Source: JAGMES01 sp023128035 (GTDB lineage Bacteria > Bacillota > Halanaerobiia > DY22613). Taken from it: a DNA stretch of 64,000 bases. The stretch lies in the NCBI GenBank assembly GCA_030627905.1, contig DAOVRZ010000003.1, positions 46,435 to 110,434 on the forward strand, in the 5' to 3' direction. A model generated the notes under the pieces. It searched no databases, was not told where the DNA came from, and saw nothing but the letters and a program-made list of their open reading frames with translations. The position numbers were made by a program, and so were the translations under genes. The stretch's first letter is position 1, and each line of letters starts with the position of its first letter. Below are positions 45,201 to 54,879 of the stretch, one piece after another.

Positions 45201-48200
45201 TGCCACTTACCGGAGCTAGTGACTTTTCCATCACATTCACACTATCTGTCACATACTGGATTTCAGATCTTTGGATAGGAAGTTCAGATTCAACAGAGAC
45301 AGCAACAGAATCGGCCAATTTTTCAGTCAGCGTATGTTCTTGAATATACTCAGCTAACTTATTTAAAGTACTGATCTCACCAAATAACTTTTCAACTGAA
45401 ATTTCAAGATTATACAAATGATATACCTCTTGTTTTAATTGAATGATTGATATAGAGTCAATACCTAACTCGAAATAATCAAGATTCGGATTAATATCTG
45501 CTGGTTCCATAGCAAACATATTGGCAACAAATTTTTGCAGATCATGCACTATCTCATTTTGATTCGCTTTCACTTTATCTATCATAGTATCCCTTCTTGC
45601 TCCCTCGTATATAGTTGGCTTTGATTTCTGACTCTCTTTTCTCTCAACAGGAATCTCTACCCAACAACGTTTCCTTTGAAAAGCATATCCTGGAAGGCTG
45701 ATTATCTTTCCTGGCATTTTGCGATAAAAAGGATGCCAGTTAATCTTCGCCCCATTGACATAATCTTTAGCTATCTGCTGGTATTCAGACTGCTCAGTCA
45801 TCTCCTTCTGGTTGACTTGTACACCAAGATGACCATCTGGTTTACACTTTCCATAATAAATACCATGTGCAGAATTAGTTTCTAGATTAACTCTCAATCT
45901 GAGCAAGCTAGATATAACTCCGAAAAGATCCTTAATAATAAACGCAACACGGTACTCAAAGTGATCACGACCAATTTGTGTTGTATAACATACGTCATTA
46001 AGATTCAAGTCACTTTTAACCTGCAAAAAACCAAGATAATTCTCGATGTTCTGTAAAAGATCTGTTTCCATTTTCGCTGAAATCAACATAATATTGTAAC
46101 GCAGTCGTTGCTCATTTTGAAATTGTTTAGGAGCCTCTTCTAACACCAGATGGCAATTTGTCCCGCTGAGACCAAAACCACTTACTCCACATCTTCTTAG
46201 AACTCCTTTTCTAGTTTCCCATTCTTCTACTTGCTCAACCACATAGAGTGGGGAGTTAATAAAGTCTATCTTCTGATTTGGTAAAGTAAAATTAATATTT
46301 GGTAATAGTTTTTTATTTTTTAAACATACAACAGCTTTAAGTACACCAATCAATCCAGCAGCTGAATCAAGATGACCGTAATTAGTCTTAACTGCTCCAA
46401 TACCGCAAAACTGTTTTCTATCAGTATATCGCTGAAAAACATTGGTCAAAGCTTCAACTTCGATGGGATCTCCTAAGATCGTCCCTGTCCCATGAGCTTC
46501 AATATAGCCAATTGTCTCTAGGTTTAGTCTAGCATTCTGCCATGCTTTTTCGATTACATCTTCCTGTGCCGCAACATTAGGAGCAGTCACTCCGATGGAT
46601 CTCCCATCATTGTTAAGAGCACTTCCTTTTATCACAGCGTGAATATTATCTCTATCTTCAAGTGCTTTTGCTAATGGCTTTAAGAGAATAGCGATACACC
46701 CCTCACCACGGCCTGTACCATCAGAATCATCACTAAAAGTTCGTGCTCTCCCTGTCGATGACTCGATAGCAGGAACTTCTGCATCTAGATAGTGAATCGG
46801 CTCAATCAAAATATTAATTCCTCCCACCAGAGCCATGTCGCATTCATGATTCTTTATAGATTGACTAGCCAGATGAATTGCTGTCAAGGTAGAGGAACAG
46901 GCTGTATTCACTAAAAGACTTGGCCCAGATAAATCATACATATAAGAAATTCTTCCTGAGATAATAGAATCAATATTACCTGGGCCAGCCATGATCGCCA
47001 TTTTTGGCTCAATCTCTACAATCCTTTTGTAGTATTCAGTTGTATGGGGTTGACCTACATATACACCTGTTCTGGAATCTTTTAATCTATCTTTTGTATA
47101 GCCAGCATCCTCAAATGTACTCCAGACTGTTTCCATAAAAAGCCGCTGATAAGGATCCATTAAACAGGCTTCTTTGTAAGATATTTTAAAAAATGAATAA
47201 TCAAATTTATCAATTTCCTCTAAAAAGGCTGCTTCAGTCAGCTGATATGTTGAGGGATCTACTCCTTTAAAGTTTAAATAATCCAAAATATCCTGCAACC
47301 GTTCTTTTTCAGGGTAACCAATACAGTCTACTTTGTTCTTCAATACCTGATAGAATTGCTCAAGAGTTTGAGCCTGAGACAATCTAATCCCGACTCCAAT
47401 AATTGCAATTCCCTCATCAGCATACTCTTTCTGCCCTTCTGGCTGTTCCCTTGCAGGCAGTATGCTATGACTATCATTTTTTTGATCTGAGTGGCTACGA
47501 TCTAAGTATTGTGAATATAGATAATCTGAAATATATTTTGCCAATGACTGGATTGTCGGATATTTGAAAAAGTCTGTAATCTTTACTCCAGGGTACTGGT
47601 GCTGAATCTGATTATGTATTTTCATCAGCAAGAATGAATTTCCACCAATCTCAAAAAAATTATCAGTAATCCCAAAGTCACTAATACTTAGGTTCTGCTC
47701 CCAGATCGAATGCAAATAAGTTTCAACCTCGGTAATTGGATTTTGGATCACTCTCGTAGTCGATAATGTAGGTTCTGGCAAAGCGTTTAAATCAACTTTA
47801 CCACCCGATGCTACAGGCAGAGCAGAGATCTGAATAAAAAATGTCGGAATCATATAATCAGGTAACCGATCAACTAACTCAGTTTTTAGATCAGTAATCT
47901 CAATAGATTTTTCTGCAATAAAATATGCACATAGAAACTTATCTTTTTGATGACCTTCCTTGACCAAGATAACTACATCTCTAACCCCGGGATAATCTAA
48001 AATCGCCTTCTGAATCTCTCCAATCTCAATCCGATAACCTCTGATTTTGACCTGTGTATCTTTCCTACTTACATATTCGATTAGACCATTATCTAGATAA
48101 ACCCCAAGGTCTCCAGTCCTATATAATCTTCCCTCAGAATTTGCAGAAAATTGATCAGCCAGAAAAGCGTGTGAATTAATCTCAGGTCGGTTAAGATATC

Positions 48201-51200
48201 CCGCCCCCACACCAACTCCACCAATATAAATCTCGCCAACTACTCCCACTGGACACACCTGCAAATCTTCATTTAGTAGATAAATCTGAGTATTTTGTGC
48301 AGGAATCCCAATCGGAACCACAGTTCTTATATCTTGCTCAGGATTGAACTTGTGAATCATACAGCCGACTACCGTTTCCGTAGGCCCATATTCATTATAA
48401 ATCTCAATATTTGACCCAAACTTTTCAACTACCTTTCGAGCCAGTTCAGTAGTTAACTGTTCACCACCAACTATGATTCTTTCCAGTCTGCTCTTTCGAC
48501 AATCCATATCTAAAAGTAAACGCAAATGTGTAGGTGTTACTTTAATAATATTTGATATTCCATCATTAATAATCGAATTTATGGCTCCCATCTGATTTTG
48601 ATAGATATTAATTGTTTGACCACTTAAGAGTGGTGTAAAAATAGAAGTAACAGTCAAATCATATGCTATCGAAGAATAGAAAGGAAAATAGATCTGCTGA
48701 TCAGCAAAATATTCTTTTATCGCCCACTCTACATAGTTAACTACACCTTTCTGTTTGAGCATACAGCCCTTGGGAGTTCCAGTCGAGCCAGAAGTATAAA
48801 TAATATAGATCATATCTTCAGAACTACCTTTACTTTTCCACTCTTTAGGTTCAGAAAAGTAATTATCTATTTCATCTACATTCACAACTGCTATATCACT
48901 CAAACCTTCACTTTTTACCGTACTTTGAGTTAACAGAAGAGGGCAATGACAATCTTTTAACATAAACTCTTTCCTAGCTTTAGGAAAAGTCGGATCAATA
49001 GGTAAATAAGCCGCTCCAGTTTTTAATATCCCAAAAATACTCACAATTACTTCTGAAGAATTATCCATCATAATCCCGATAATATCTCCTCTTTGGACCC
49101 CGCGTTGAACAAGACTCGCTGACAATTGAGTTGAACGATCTTTTAACTCCCTATAAGTCATTTTGTCACGATTAAATAAAATTGCCGTATTCTCAGGTGT
49201 CTCTTCAGCCTGTGCATCAAATAATTCCTGAATCGTATGCTGATGAGAAAATTCTTCTTGAGTATCATTAATGGTATGAACCAATTGACGCTTTTCTTCT
49301 GAAGATAGCAGATCAATATCCAAAATACTAATCTCCTTAGATGCTGTCACAGCAGAAATGATTCTATTAAAATAAGTTGCATACCTTTCAATAGTGCTTT
49401 GCTTAAACAAATGAGTACAATACTCCAATTCAAAATGTATCCGGTTATCAATCAGGGTGGCAAAGAGAGTAAGATCAAATTTGGATACACTACGTTCATA
49501 ATCATATCTTTGTAAATTAATCTCTGGTAAGCTAAAAGCTAATCTATCAGGATCTTGCATCACAAACATTTGATCAAAAAGTGGATGGCGATCCATCTTA
49601 CGTTCTAAGTGTAAGTCATCAATTAGATTTTCAAATTGATAATCCTGGTGATCTAGCCCTACTAAAAGCTTACTCTTTACCGTATGCACCAGATCAGAAA
49701 ACTGCGCAAATTTGTCGATTTTGGCCCTAATGGGTAATGTGTTGACAAACATACCTACTATCTTCTCAAAATCAGGGTGGGTTCGCCCAGAGGTTACTGT
49801 ACCAACTATGATATCATCCTGATTTGTCAATTTATGCAAAAGAATAAACCAGAAAGATAGTAATAGTGTATATAATGTAGTCTTTTCAGCAATCGCCAAC
49901 TGATTCAGATTTTGAACCTGTTCCTGGTTCAGGGTAAATCTAAACCGCTTCCCTTCAAGACTTTGAAGTTGAGGCCGGGGAAAATCAGTCACCAGATTTA
50001 ATGCAGGTATTCCTAAAGCAAACTCATTTAGCCAATATTCTTTATGACTTTGAAGACTCTCCTTCCGATGCTGCTGCCAGACTGCATAATCTTTGTACAT
50101 TTTCGTTAAGGGTGGCAGTTCTGTATTGGTATAGAGATCAAGAAAATCTTTGATAAGCAGATTGTTAGAGAGCCCATCTGAAATAATATGATGAATATCA
50201 AGAATAATGATAGATTTCCCGTCATCTAATCTTCCTAATCCAACCCTAAACAGTGGTGCTTTAGAAAGGTCAAATGCACATACAAATGACCGAATTGCTT
50301 CGTCTAATTTATCCTGTTGAAGATCGAATACCTTTATCTCAAAATCAACTTTTGGCCAAATCGTTTGGTAGACTTCGTCATTTTCCAAAATAAAACTAGT
50401 ACGTAAACTTTCATGCCGGTCAATTAATGATTTAAAAACTTTTTCTAACTTATTGTAGTCGATCTGCTGATCCGCAAATAAAACTTCGGTCATATTATAG
50501 TTAGAAGCTTCAGGTTGCATTTTCTGTAGGAAATATAATCTTTTTTGAGCTGATGCTAAGGGATAGTTATTCCTTGCAACTACATCAGGTATCTCCTCTC
50601 TAGCACCTGCTTGATGGGTCTGGATATACTCTGCCAGAGCACTAACTGTCGATATATTATCAAATTCTGCAATCTCTATTTTCAGTCCAAATTCCCGCTG
50701 GATTCTTAACACTAACGAGATTACCTTTAAAGAATGGCCTCCTAGACTAAAGAATTCATCTGTAATCCCAATCTTTTTGACCTGCAAAATCTCTTTCCAA
50801 ATCGTGATTAACCTTTTTTGGAGTTCATTTTCCGGTTCTACATAGGTTTTAAGAGTAGTTTCAGTTTCTAGTAAAGCTTTACGGTTGATTTTACCGTTTG
50901 TGGTTAATGGCATCTCCTCTAGCTTAATGAAGTATGCTGGAATCATGTATTCAGGCAAAACCTGAGCTAAATAATCATGTAATTCATTAGTACTAACCTG
51001 TTCTTTTGGAACATAATAGGCACACAAATACTTATCTCCAACTCCATCTACTCGAGCCAAAACCACAGCTTCCTGAATCTTTTCATGTCTAACTAACCAT
51101 TCTGTAATCTCCCCTAATTCGATTCTGTTACCTCTAATCTTAACCTGGAAGTCTAATCTCCCTAAATACTGTATATTCCCATCTAAGAGCCAACATGCCA

Positions 51201-53739
51201 AATCCCCAGTCTTATACATTTTGCCTGAGCCAAAAGGATTTTTGACAAATTTATCTTCAGTTAAATCTAGTTGATCCAGATAACCTCTAGCCAACCCTGC
51301 TCCAGCGATGCATAATTCTCCCGCCAAACCTACTGGCTGGAGAGTATTATGAGTACTTACAATATATAGATTCAGATTATCAATAGGTTTTCCGATAGGT
51401 ATACTGATATATTTTTCATCTGGAGAACAATTAAAATATGCTACTTCAATGGTCGCTTCAGTAGGACCATATAGATTCACTAATCTAGTCTGAAATTTGG
51501 TATATAAAAGTTCATTGAAAGCATTCACTTGAGCTGATGTCAAAGCTTCACCACTAACAAAGATAGATTTTAAACTGCTAAGTTTAGTCAATTGTATAAA
51601 ATTACGATGAGATTCTACATATTCTAGAAAAATGCTCAACATTGAGGGCACAAAATGCATTACGGTCACCCGGTTGAAAGCTATCGTATCAATGATAACC
51701 TCAGGGTCTTTCTCACCATTTGGAACCAAAAAACAGACTTTAGCTCCAACAATAGCCCACAAGAATATCTCCCAAACCGATACATCAAAGGTAAAGGGTG
51801 TTTTTTGCAAAATTAGATCATCCTCATGCAAAGGATAAGTTCTTTGCCTCCATTGCAAATAATTGAGTAAACTACCATGTTCAACCATTACTCCCTTCGG
51901 TTGTCCGGTAGAACCTGAAGTGTAGATTACATAAGCAAGATTAGTTAAGTTGACAGTTTTTTCTAAATCAGTGTTATCTCCTGTATATAGATTTTGATCT
52001 GATAAATCAAGAACTTCCTGAGCAAAAAAACCTTCTTGTTCCTTTGTTCTAGATAGTAATAAACAGGCTCTGCTATCGTTTAAGATATATTTGCTTCTTT
52101 CCAATGGATTTTTAGGATCAAGTGGCAAATAAGCCCCGCCTGCTTTTATGATCGCCAATAACCCGATGATCATCTCCAGAGAACGTGCTATCCTAATACC
52201 AACAATACTTTCAGGTTTAACACCTTTTGCTCGCAACCGTCTAGCTAATTGATTGGATTTATGATTTAACTCTTTATATGTCAACTTATCGTTTTGAAAG
52301 ATAGCCGCAATTCGCTCTGGATGTAACTCAGCCTGTCTTTCAAATAATTCATAGAATAATAGGTCTTGATTATAAGCTACTGTAGTGTTATTCCAATTAG
52401 AGAGTATCGTTTCTTTCTCTACAGCATTTAACATATCTATATGTTGCATTTCGGCTACTGGTAGCCTAATAATATTACTGATGAGATTTTTAAAATGGTT
52501 TGTTATCTGCTCAATAATCTGCTCAGGAAAAACCCTTTTTTTGTATGATAGACTAACTTCTAGATTTTCGAATGTAGTGATACTCACTGTCAGATCAAAA
52601 TTAGTCTGTTCAAAGATTTTATATGACTCTATCGACAGTATATTCTCTTTAGTACTTAAACTCTGATCCAATTTATAATTTTCTATAACCATTATCGAAT
52701 TAAACAGTATTTCATCTGCTTTTATGCCACTATACTTCTTGATATCAACTAAAGGTGTGCTTTCATAACTTCCTCTCGTTTGCAGCACACGATTAACCAT
52801 AGATAACAAATCTTTTACCTGTTCTTGAGGATTCGATGTGACCCTAAGAGGTATGGTATTGATAAACAAGCCAACAATGTTTTCAATATCCCTAACGTTT
52901 TCATTCCTACCAGATACTGTAGTGCCAAAGATTACATCTGAACTATTAGTATATCTTTGCAGCAATATTCCCCAACTACTATAGAAAAGTGTTGCTAAGG
53001 TAATTCCCTGGTTTTTAACAAAAACATTGATCTCCTCTGTTAGTTCAGAGAGGAATTGAAAAGCTTTGGTTTGAACCTCATTTATTTTTTCCTGATTATT
53101 TTGAAACCATAGGTTATACGGTTCGTAGTTTGCTAGGTATTCTTGCCAGAAAGTCTGATCTTCTTCATGATTGCGCTTTTTTAGACAATTAACAAATTCG
53201 CGAAACTTAGTTTTGACTGGCTTAATTAATTCTTTCCCTTCAATCGTTCGCTGATAAGCAGCAAAAAATTCTTTTAAGATCAATCCAGTACTCCAACCAT
53301 CATACAATATATGATGATTACTAATGATCATTTTGAATAATGACTGTTCTAGTTGGCACAATTTGATTCTAAATGGAACTTCCATCAGATTAAACTTATC
53401 TGCTTTGTCCTGGTCAATGATCTTCTTGAATACTTGAAGTTTATCTCGCTCGGACATAAGATTATAAAATTCAAACTTCAATTCAGGAGTTTTTAAACTA
53501 ATCTGAATTGGTTCTCGGATCTCTTCCCACCTAAATAAAGTTCTAAGGACTTCATTACTTTCTAAAACAAAATTCCAAGCTTTTTGAAAACACTCTAAGT
53601 TAATTTCTCCTGATATATCTAACACTAATTGATTACAATACTCATCACTATCTGAGTTCTTTAAATAGTGATAGAGTATTCCCTTCTGTAGCGGTGTTAA
53701 TTTAATAATAGCATCAATATTTTCTTTTTGTAATTTCAT
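42253..53739 (-). CDS. Hybrid NRPS/PKS megasynthase C-A-PCP-C-A-PCP-KS-ACP-AMT-C
   Basis: An assembly-line enzyme of 3828 residues (ATG 53739, GGGGTG upstream; numbering from it). Order: condensation 1 (HHILYDG, 142-148), adenylation 1 (YTSGSTG at 606; NLYGPTEATIE), carrier with Ser1003 in LGGHSLK, condensation 2 (HHIISDG, 1183), adenylation 2 (YTSGSTG at 1648), carrier Ser2035 in GGNSFL, ketosynthase (Cys2281 in NTACSST, EAHGTGT, NYGHLDSAAG), a linker without acyltransferase (LPGYAFQRKRCW), ACP Ser2762 in LGIDSISI, class III aminotransferase (PLP Lys3192 in SYGKIIGGG), and a final condensation-like domain with QNSLFDG (3538-3544), lacking both histidines. By GrsA alignment the A-domain codes read DVWHFSLIEK (serine-like) and DLTKIGEVGK (asparagine). 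No thioesterase or reductase follows. The KS-ACP-aminotransferase part resembles iturin/mycosubtilin synthetases in kind. Confidence 0.95.
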   Translation of the reverse strand: MKLQKENIDAIIKLTPLQKGILYHYLKNSDSDEYCNQLVLDISGEINLECFQKAWNFVLESNEVLRTLFRWEEIREPIQISLKTPELKFEFYNLMSERDKLQVFKKIIDQDKADKFNLMEVPFRIKLCQLEQSLFKMIISNHHILYDGWSTGLILKEFFAAYQRTIEGKELIKPVKTKFREFVNCLKKRNHEEDQTFWQEYLANYEPYNLWFQNNQEKINEVQTKAFQFLSELTEEINVFVKNQGITLATLFYSSWGILLQRYTNSSDVIFGTTVSGRNENVRDIENIVGLFINTIPLRVTSNPQEQVKDLLSMVNRVLQTRGSYESTPLVDIKKYSGIKADEILFNSIMVIENYKLDQSLSTKENILSIESYKIFEQTNFDLTVSITTFENLEVSLSYKKRVFPEQIIEQITNHFKNLISNIIRLPVAEMQHIDMLNAVEKETILSNWNNTTVAYNQDLLFYELFERQAELHPERIAAIFQNDKLTYKELNHKSNQLARRLRAKGVKPESIVGIRIARSLEMIIGLLAIIKAGGAYLPLDPKNPLERSKYILNDSRACLLLSRTKEQEGFFAQEVLDLSDQNLYTGDNTDLEKTVNLTNLAYVIYTSGSTGQPKGVMVEHGSLLNYLQWRQRTYPLHEDDLILQKTPFTFDVSVWEIFLWAIVGAKVCFLVPNGEKDPEVIIDTIAFNRVTVMHFVPSMLSIFLEYVESHRNFIQLTKLSSLKSIFVSGEALTSAQVNAFNELLYTKFQTRLVNLYGPTEATIEVAYFNCSPDEKYISIPIGKPIDNLNLYIVSTHNTLQPVGLAGELCIAGAGLARGYLDQLDLTEDKFVKNPFGSGKMYKTGDLACWLLDGNIQYLGRLDFQVKIRGNRIELGEITEWLVRHEKIQEAVVLARVDGVGDKYLCAYYVPKEQVSTNELHDYLAQVLPEYMIPAYFIKLEEMPLTTNGKINRKALLETETTLKTYVEPENELQKRLITIWKEILQVKKIGITDEFFSLGGHSLKVISLVLRIQREFGLKIEIAEFDNISTVSALAEYIQTHQAGAREEIPDVVARNNYPLASAQKRLYFLQKMQPEASNYNMTEVLFADQQIDYNKLEKVFKSLIDRHESLRTSFILENDEVYQTIWPKVDFEIKVFDLQQDKLDEAIRSFVCAFDLSKAPLFRVGLGRLDDGKSIIILDIHHIISDGLSNNLLIKDFLDLYTNTELPPLTKMYKDYAVWQQHRKESLQSHKEYWLNEFALGIPALNLVTDFPRPQLQSLEGKRFRFTLNQEQVQNLNQLAIAEKTTLYTLLLSFWFILLHKLTNQDDIIVGTVTSGRTHPDFEKIVGMFVNTLPIRAKIDKFAQFSDLVHTVKSKLLVGLDHQDYQFENLIDDLHLERKMDRHPLFDQMFVMQDPDRLAFSLPEINLQRYDYERSVSKFDLTLFATLIDNRIHFELEYCTHLFKQSTIERYATYFNRIISAVTASKEISILDIDLLSSEEKRQLVHTINDTQEEFSHQHTIQELFDAQAEETPENTAILFNRDKMTYRELKDRSTQLSASLVQRGVQRGDIIGIMMDNSSEVIVSIFGILKTGAAYLPIDPTFPKARKEFMLKDCHCPLLLTQSTVKSEGLSDIAVVNVDEIDNYFSEPKEWKSKGSSEDMIYIIYTSGSTGTPKGCMLKQKGVVNYVEWAIKEYFADQQIYFPFYSSIAYDLTVTSIFTPLLSGQTINIYQNQMGAINSIINDGISNIIKVTPTHLRLLLDMDCRKSRLERIIVGGEQLTTELARKVVEKFGSNIEIYNEYGPTETVVGCMIHKFNPEQDIRTVVPIGIPAQNTQIYLLNEDLQVCPVGVVGEIYIGGVGVGAGYLNRPEINSHAFLADQFSANSEGRLYRTGDLGVYLDNGLIEYVSRKDTQVKIRGYRIEIGEIQKAILDYPGVRDVVILVKEGHQKDKFLCAYFIAEKSIEITDLKTELVDRLPDYMIPTFFIQISALPVASGGKVDLNALPEPTLSTTRVIQNPITEVETYLHSIWEQNLSISDFGITDNFFEIGGNSFLLMKIHNQIQHQYPGVKITDFFKYPTIQSLAKYISDYLYSQYLDRSHSDQKNDSHSILPAREQPEGQKEYADEGIAIIGVGIRLSQAQTLEQFYQVLKNKVDCIGYPEKERLQDILDYLNFKGVDPSTYQLTEAAFLEEIDKFDYSFFKISYKEACLMDPYQRLFMETVWSTFEDAGYTKDRLKDSRTGVYVGQPHTTEYYKRIVEIEPKMAIMAGPGNIDSIISGRISYMYDLSGPSLLVNTACSSTLTAIHLASQSIKNHECDMALVGGINILIEPIHYLDAEVPAIESSTGRARTFSDDSDGTGRGEGCIAILLKPLAKALEDRDNIHAVIKGSALNNDGRSIGVTAPNVAAQEDVIEKAWQNARLNLETIGYIEAHGTGTILGDPIEVEALTNVFQRYTDRKQFCGIGAVKTNYGHLDSAAGLIGVLKAVVCLKNKKLLPNINFTLPNQKIDFINSPLYVVEQVEEWETRKGVLRRCGVSGFGLSGTNCHLVLEEAPKQFQNEQRLRYNIMLISAKMETDLLQNIENYLGFLQVKSDLNLNDVCYTTQIGRDHFEYRVAFIIKDLFGVISSLLRLRVNLETNSAHGIYYGKCKPDGHLGVQVNQKEMTEQSEYQQIAKDYVNGAKINWHPFYRKMPGKIISLPGYAFQRKRCWVEIPVERKESQKSKPTIYEGARRDTMIDKVKANQNEIVHDLQKFVANMFAMEPADINPNLDYFELGIDSISIIQLKQEVYHLYNLEISVEKLFGEISTLNKLAEYIQEHTLTEKLADSVAVSVESELPIQRSEIQYVTDSVNVMEKSLAPVSGNNDITNLINNQLQIMSQQLQLMQKYANSHSHSHQKESVRRKPKAEKNNEDRLLQKFIVKTPPVLTTKQKQFFESFIKRYEKKTGDSKQLTQHYRHVWANGRATQGFSKQWKEITYPIISKRAKGARVWDANGNEYIDFAMGFGVNLFGYNHPAIKEAVTVQLEEGVILGSLTKLPGEVAELIAEMTGVERVAFCNSGTEAVMNLMRIARATTGKEKIAIFSGSFHGTFDGVYMMQDATNPQVQPIPLSLGTPAKMAEDIIMLDYAEEKSLKLIREYADELAAVLVEPVQSRRPDLQPKEFLHGLRQLTAELGIALIFDEIITGFRSHQGGAQAYFGVEADLVSYGKIIGGGLPIGVFAGKAKYMDRVDGGMWQYGDASTPSGFLAQTGGTFCHHPLAMASAKATLLLLKDAGNSLQETLNRRTKEMANCLNDFFAKVEFDLKVVYFGSLFIFKTNTPTLLRFLYYMLIEKGFYLWEGATCFISTEHTLDDITEFIRAIQECCVELVENECFTFRLPAKALEIEKAQLGIEETYRLITHERDRNRAAELVAQNPKIEAIYPLSPMQELILAQNINFSNTGNDNSLVRYRVCGEINLSSFKEAWRIVIKRHPILRTGFLWRRLVEPLQVVYNSVDVTFNILDLTDLHSEEQLKAYQAHITSVKSNSFNIATPPLIQFSLIKFTLQEWRFVLKYQNSLFDGWSSNLLFSEFIEIYSSLITGKKIDLADSCPYISYISWLKDQEYKETEKFWINELQGFVTDDSSKNGSTYQIRSSFDPGEYIIQMDETEVSRIKDCAREHKLTLYTLFQGAWAMLHSKLQNTEELLIGTVCSGRPESLKNSAKIVGLFSNVLPIRVQYSANMTISVFLKELQDKILKLKNYEHTTINQIAQWSQIPLKTLQEAIYTRVLVYMNYPQDSNKSDSGINIELEDEQTYVNVPFRVFIEPFDGFRLIARYDRNCFTDQAVAVVMKDYKKTLGEIIMQLQ

Positions 53740-53772
53740 AGCTAACACCCCAATATTTTCATGCGACCCTTT

Positions 53773-53802
53773 TGTCAATAGAATCACTTTTTTTATTGTC
53801 AA
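53773..53802 (-). promoter_or_regulatory. Possible internal promoter before the megasynthase gene
   Basis: Two TTGACA boxes lie on the minus strand in the 97-base gap (53802-53797 and 53778-53773). The second is followed after 17 bases by TATTGG, a fair -10. This may give the megasynthase its own transcript. Confidence 0.35.
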
Positions 53803-53835
53803 AAAGTAAAAGGACAATTTGTAAAACTTATAGTT

Positions 53836-54879
53836 TTATAAGTTTATTAATGTTTCCTGCAACTTGTTGACAAATTGCCTTTCCAACTGTGCGATCTGAT
53901 TACAACGTTCAATACACCGCTGAAAATACTTATCTGAATCTCTGAATAAAGTTTTTACAATCATATTTTTGGTAATAGCCCAAGTTTGGCTTATATTGAA
54001 CATATCCTCGGCTAGAGGTAGAAATTGCGGCAAGTCAAATTTGACTGCTATGTTTTTTAGATAATTAGAATGTAATTCTAATTGTTCGGGAATGGTAGTT
54101 AGTTGAAAAAATATGCTAAATATATCATCATGCCCTAACTCGATGAGTTTAGCAACACTATTACCTAACTGATCAAGTCCAGATAAACCAGCAAGAAAAT
54201 TATTAGATTTTTTTAAAATTCGTAGTGCTGCTTCATTAGTGAAATCCAGATTAGGCTGAAGCATATTTTGCACGTTTTGCTGCATAACTCGCAAAAAATC
54301 TTCTTTAGTATGAACTACTGGTTGTTCAGGAGGAATCACATCATAGCAGTAAAATTTGAACTCTTTGCTATCCCAATTAAAACACCATGCTTGTTCAAGC
54401 TGCTCAAACCCAAGTTCAACGTTATAATATCCATTGATTGAATCTAAAAGAGTGACTTTTTTTTGTTCAAAACTGATCCCAGTAATAGTAACATAATGAG
54501 TAGCGTGGCTTTTTTGATAGCTTTGGCCATCATAGGGGTAAAAAAAGACGTCAACTAACGACATACTCAAAATACCATTTTCTAAGTTAGCTTGTAAATG
54601 AGTCAGAGCTTTAGTTAGGTTCGCAAATTGATGGTGCTTTAATGTGAAATTTTGATTTTTTTTTAAATCATCCCATACAGAAAACCTTTTACGGAACCAC
54701 TCAACACAGGATTCATCTTCAATGTAATAGTAGCAGTACTCCTTACCTATACAAGTTGCAAGATCTGTGTACCCATAATGTAGTAATATATCACGCAATA
54801 AAGTGGCATAACATAGTAAGTACCGATAATCGTTTTTATCAGAAAACTGATTAACTATAGGGTTCACGTTATCTATCAT
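53836..54879 (-). CDS. BtrH-like acyltransferase/peptidase-fold protein 2
   Basis: The N-terminal half resembles the BtrH_N domain of butirosin biosynthesis, a papain-like fold; BtrH moves an acyl group from a carrier protein to an aminoglycoside. A plausible Cys-His-Asp triad is seen: Cys in LLCYATLLRDIL, His in SHATHYVTITG, Asp in TLLDSINGYY. The C-terminal 170 residues are helical. The length of 347 residues is close to the family. The ATG overlaps the stop of the upstream beta-sandwich gene by 11 bases. It directly precedes the megasynthase, fitting a role in release or transfer of the carrier-bound product. The sequence similarity is by motif and layout, not by search. Confidence 0.65.
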   Translation of the reverse strand: MIDNVNPIVNQFSDKNDYRYLLCYATLLRDILLHYGYTDLATCIGKEYCYYYIEDESCVEWFRKRFSVWDDLKKNQNFTLKHHQFANLTKALTHLQANLENGILSMSLVDVFFYPYDGQSYQKSHATHYVTITGISFEQKKVTLLDSINGYYNVELGFEQLEQAWCFNWDSKEFKFYCYDVIPPEQPVVHTKEDFLRVMQQNVQNMLQPNLDFTNEAALRILKKSNNFLAGLSGLDQLGNSVAKLIELGHDDIFSIFFQLTTIPEQLELHSNYLKNIAVKFDLPQFLPLAEDMFNISQTWAITKNMIVKTLFRDSDKYFQRCIERCNQIAQLERQFVNKLQETLINL

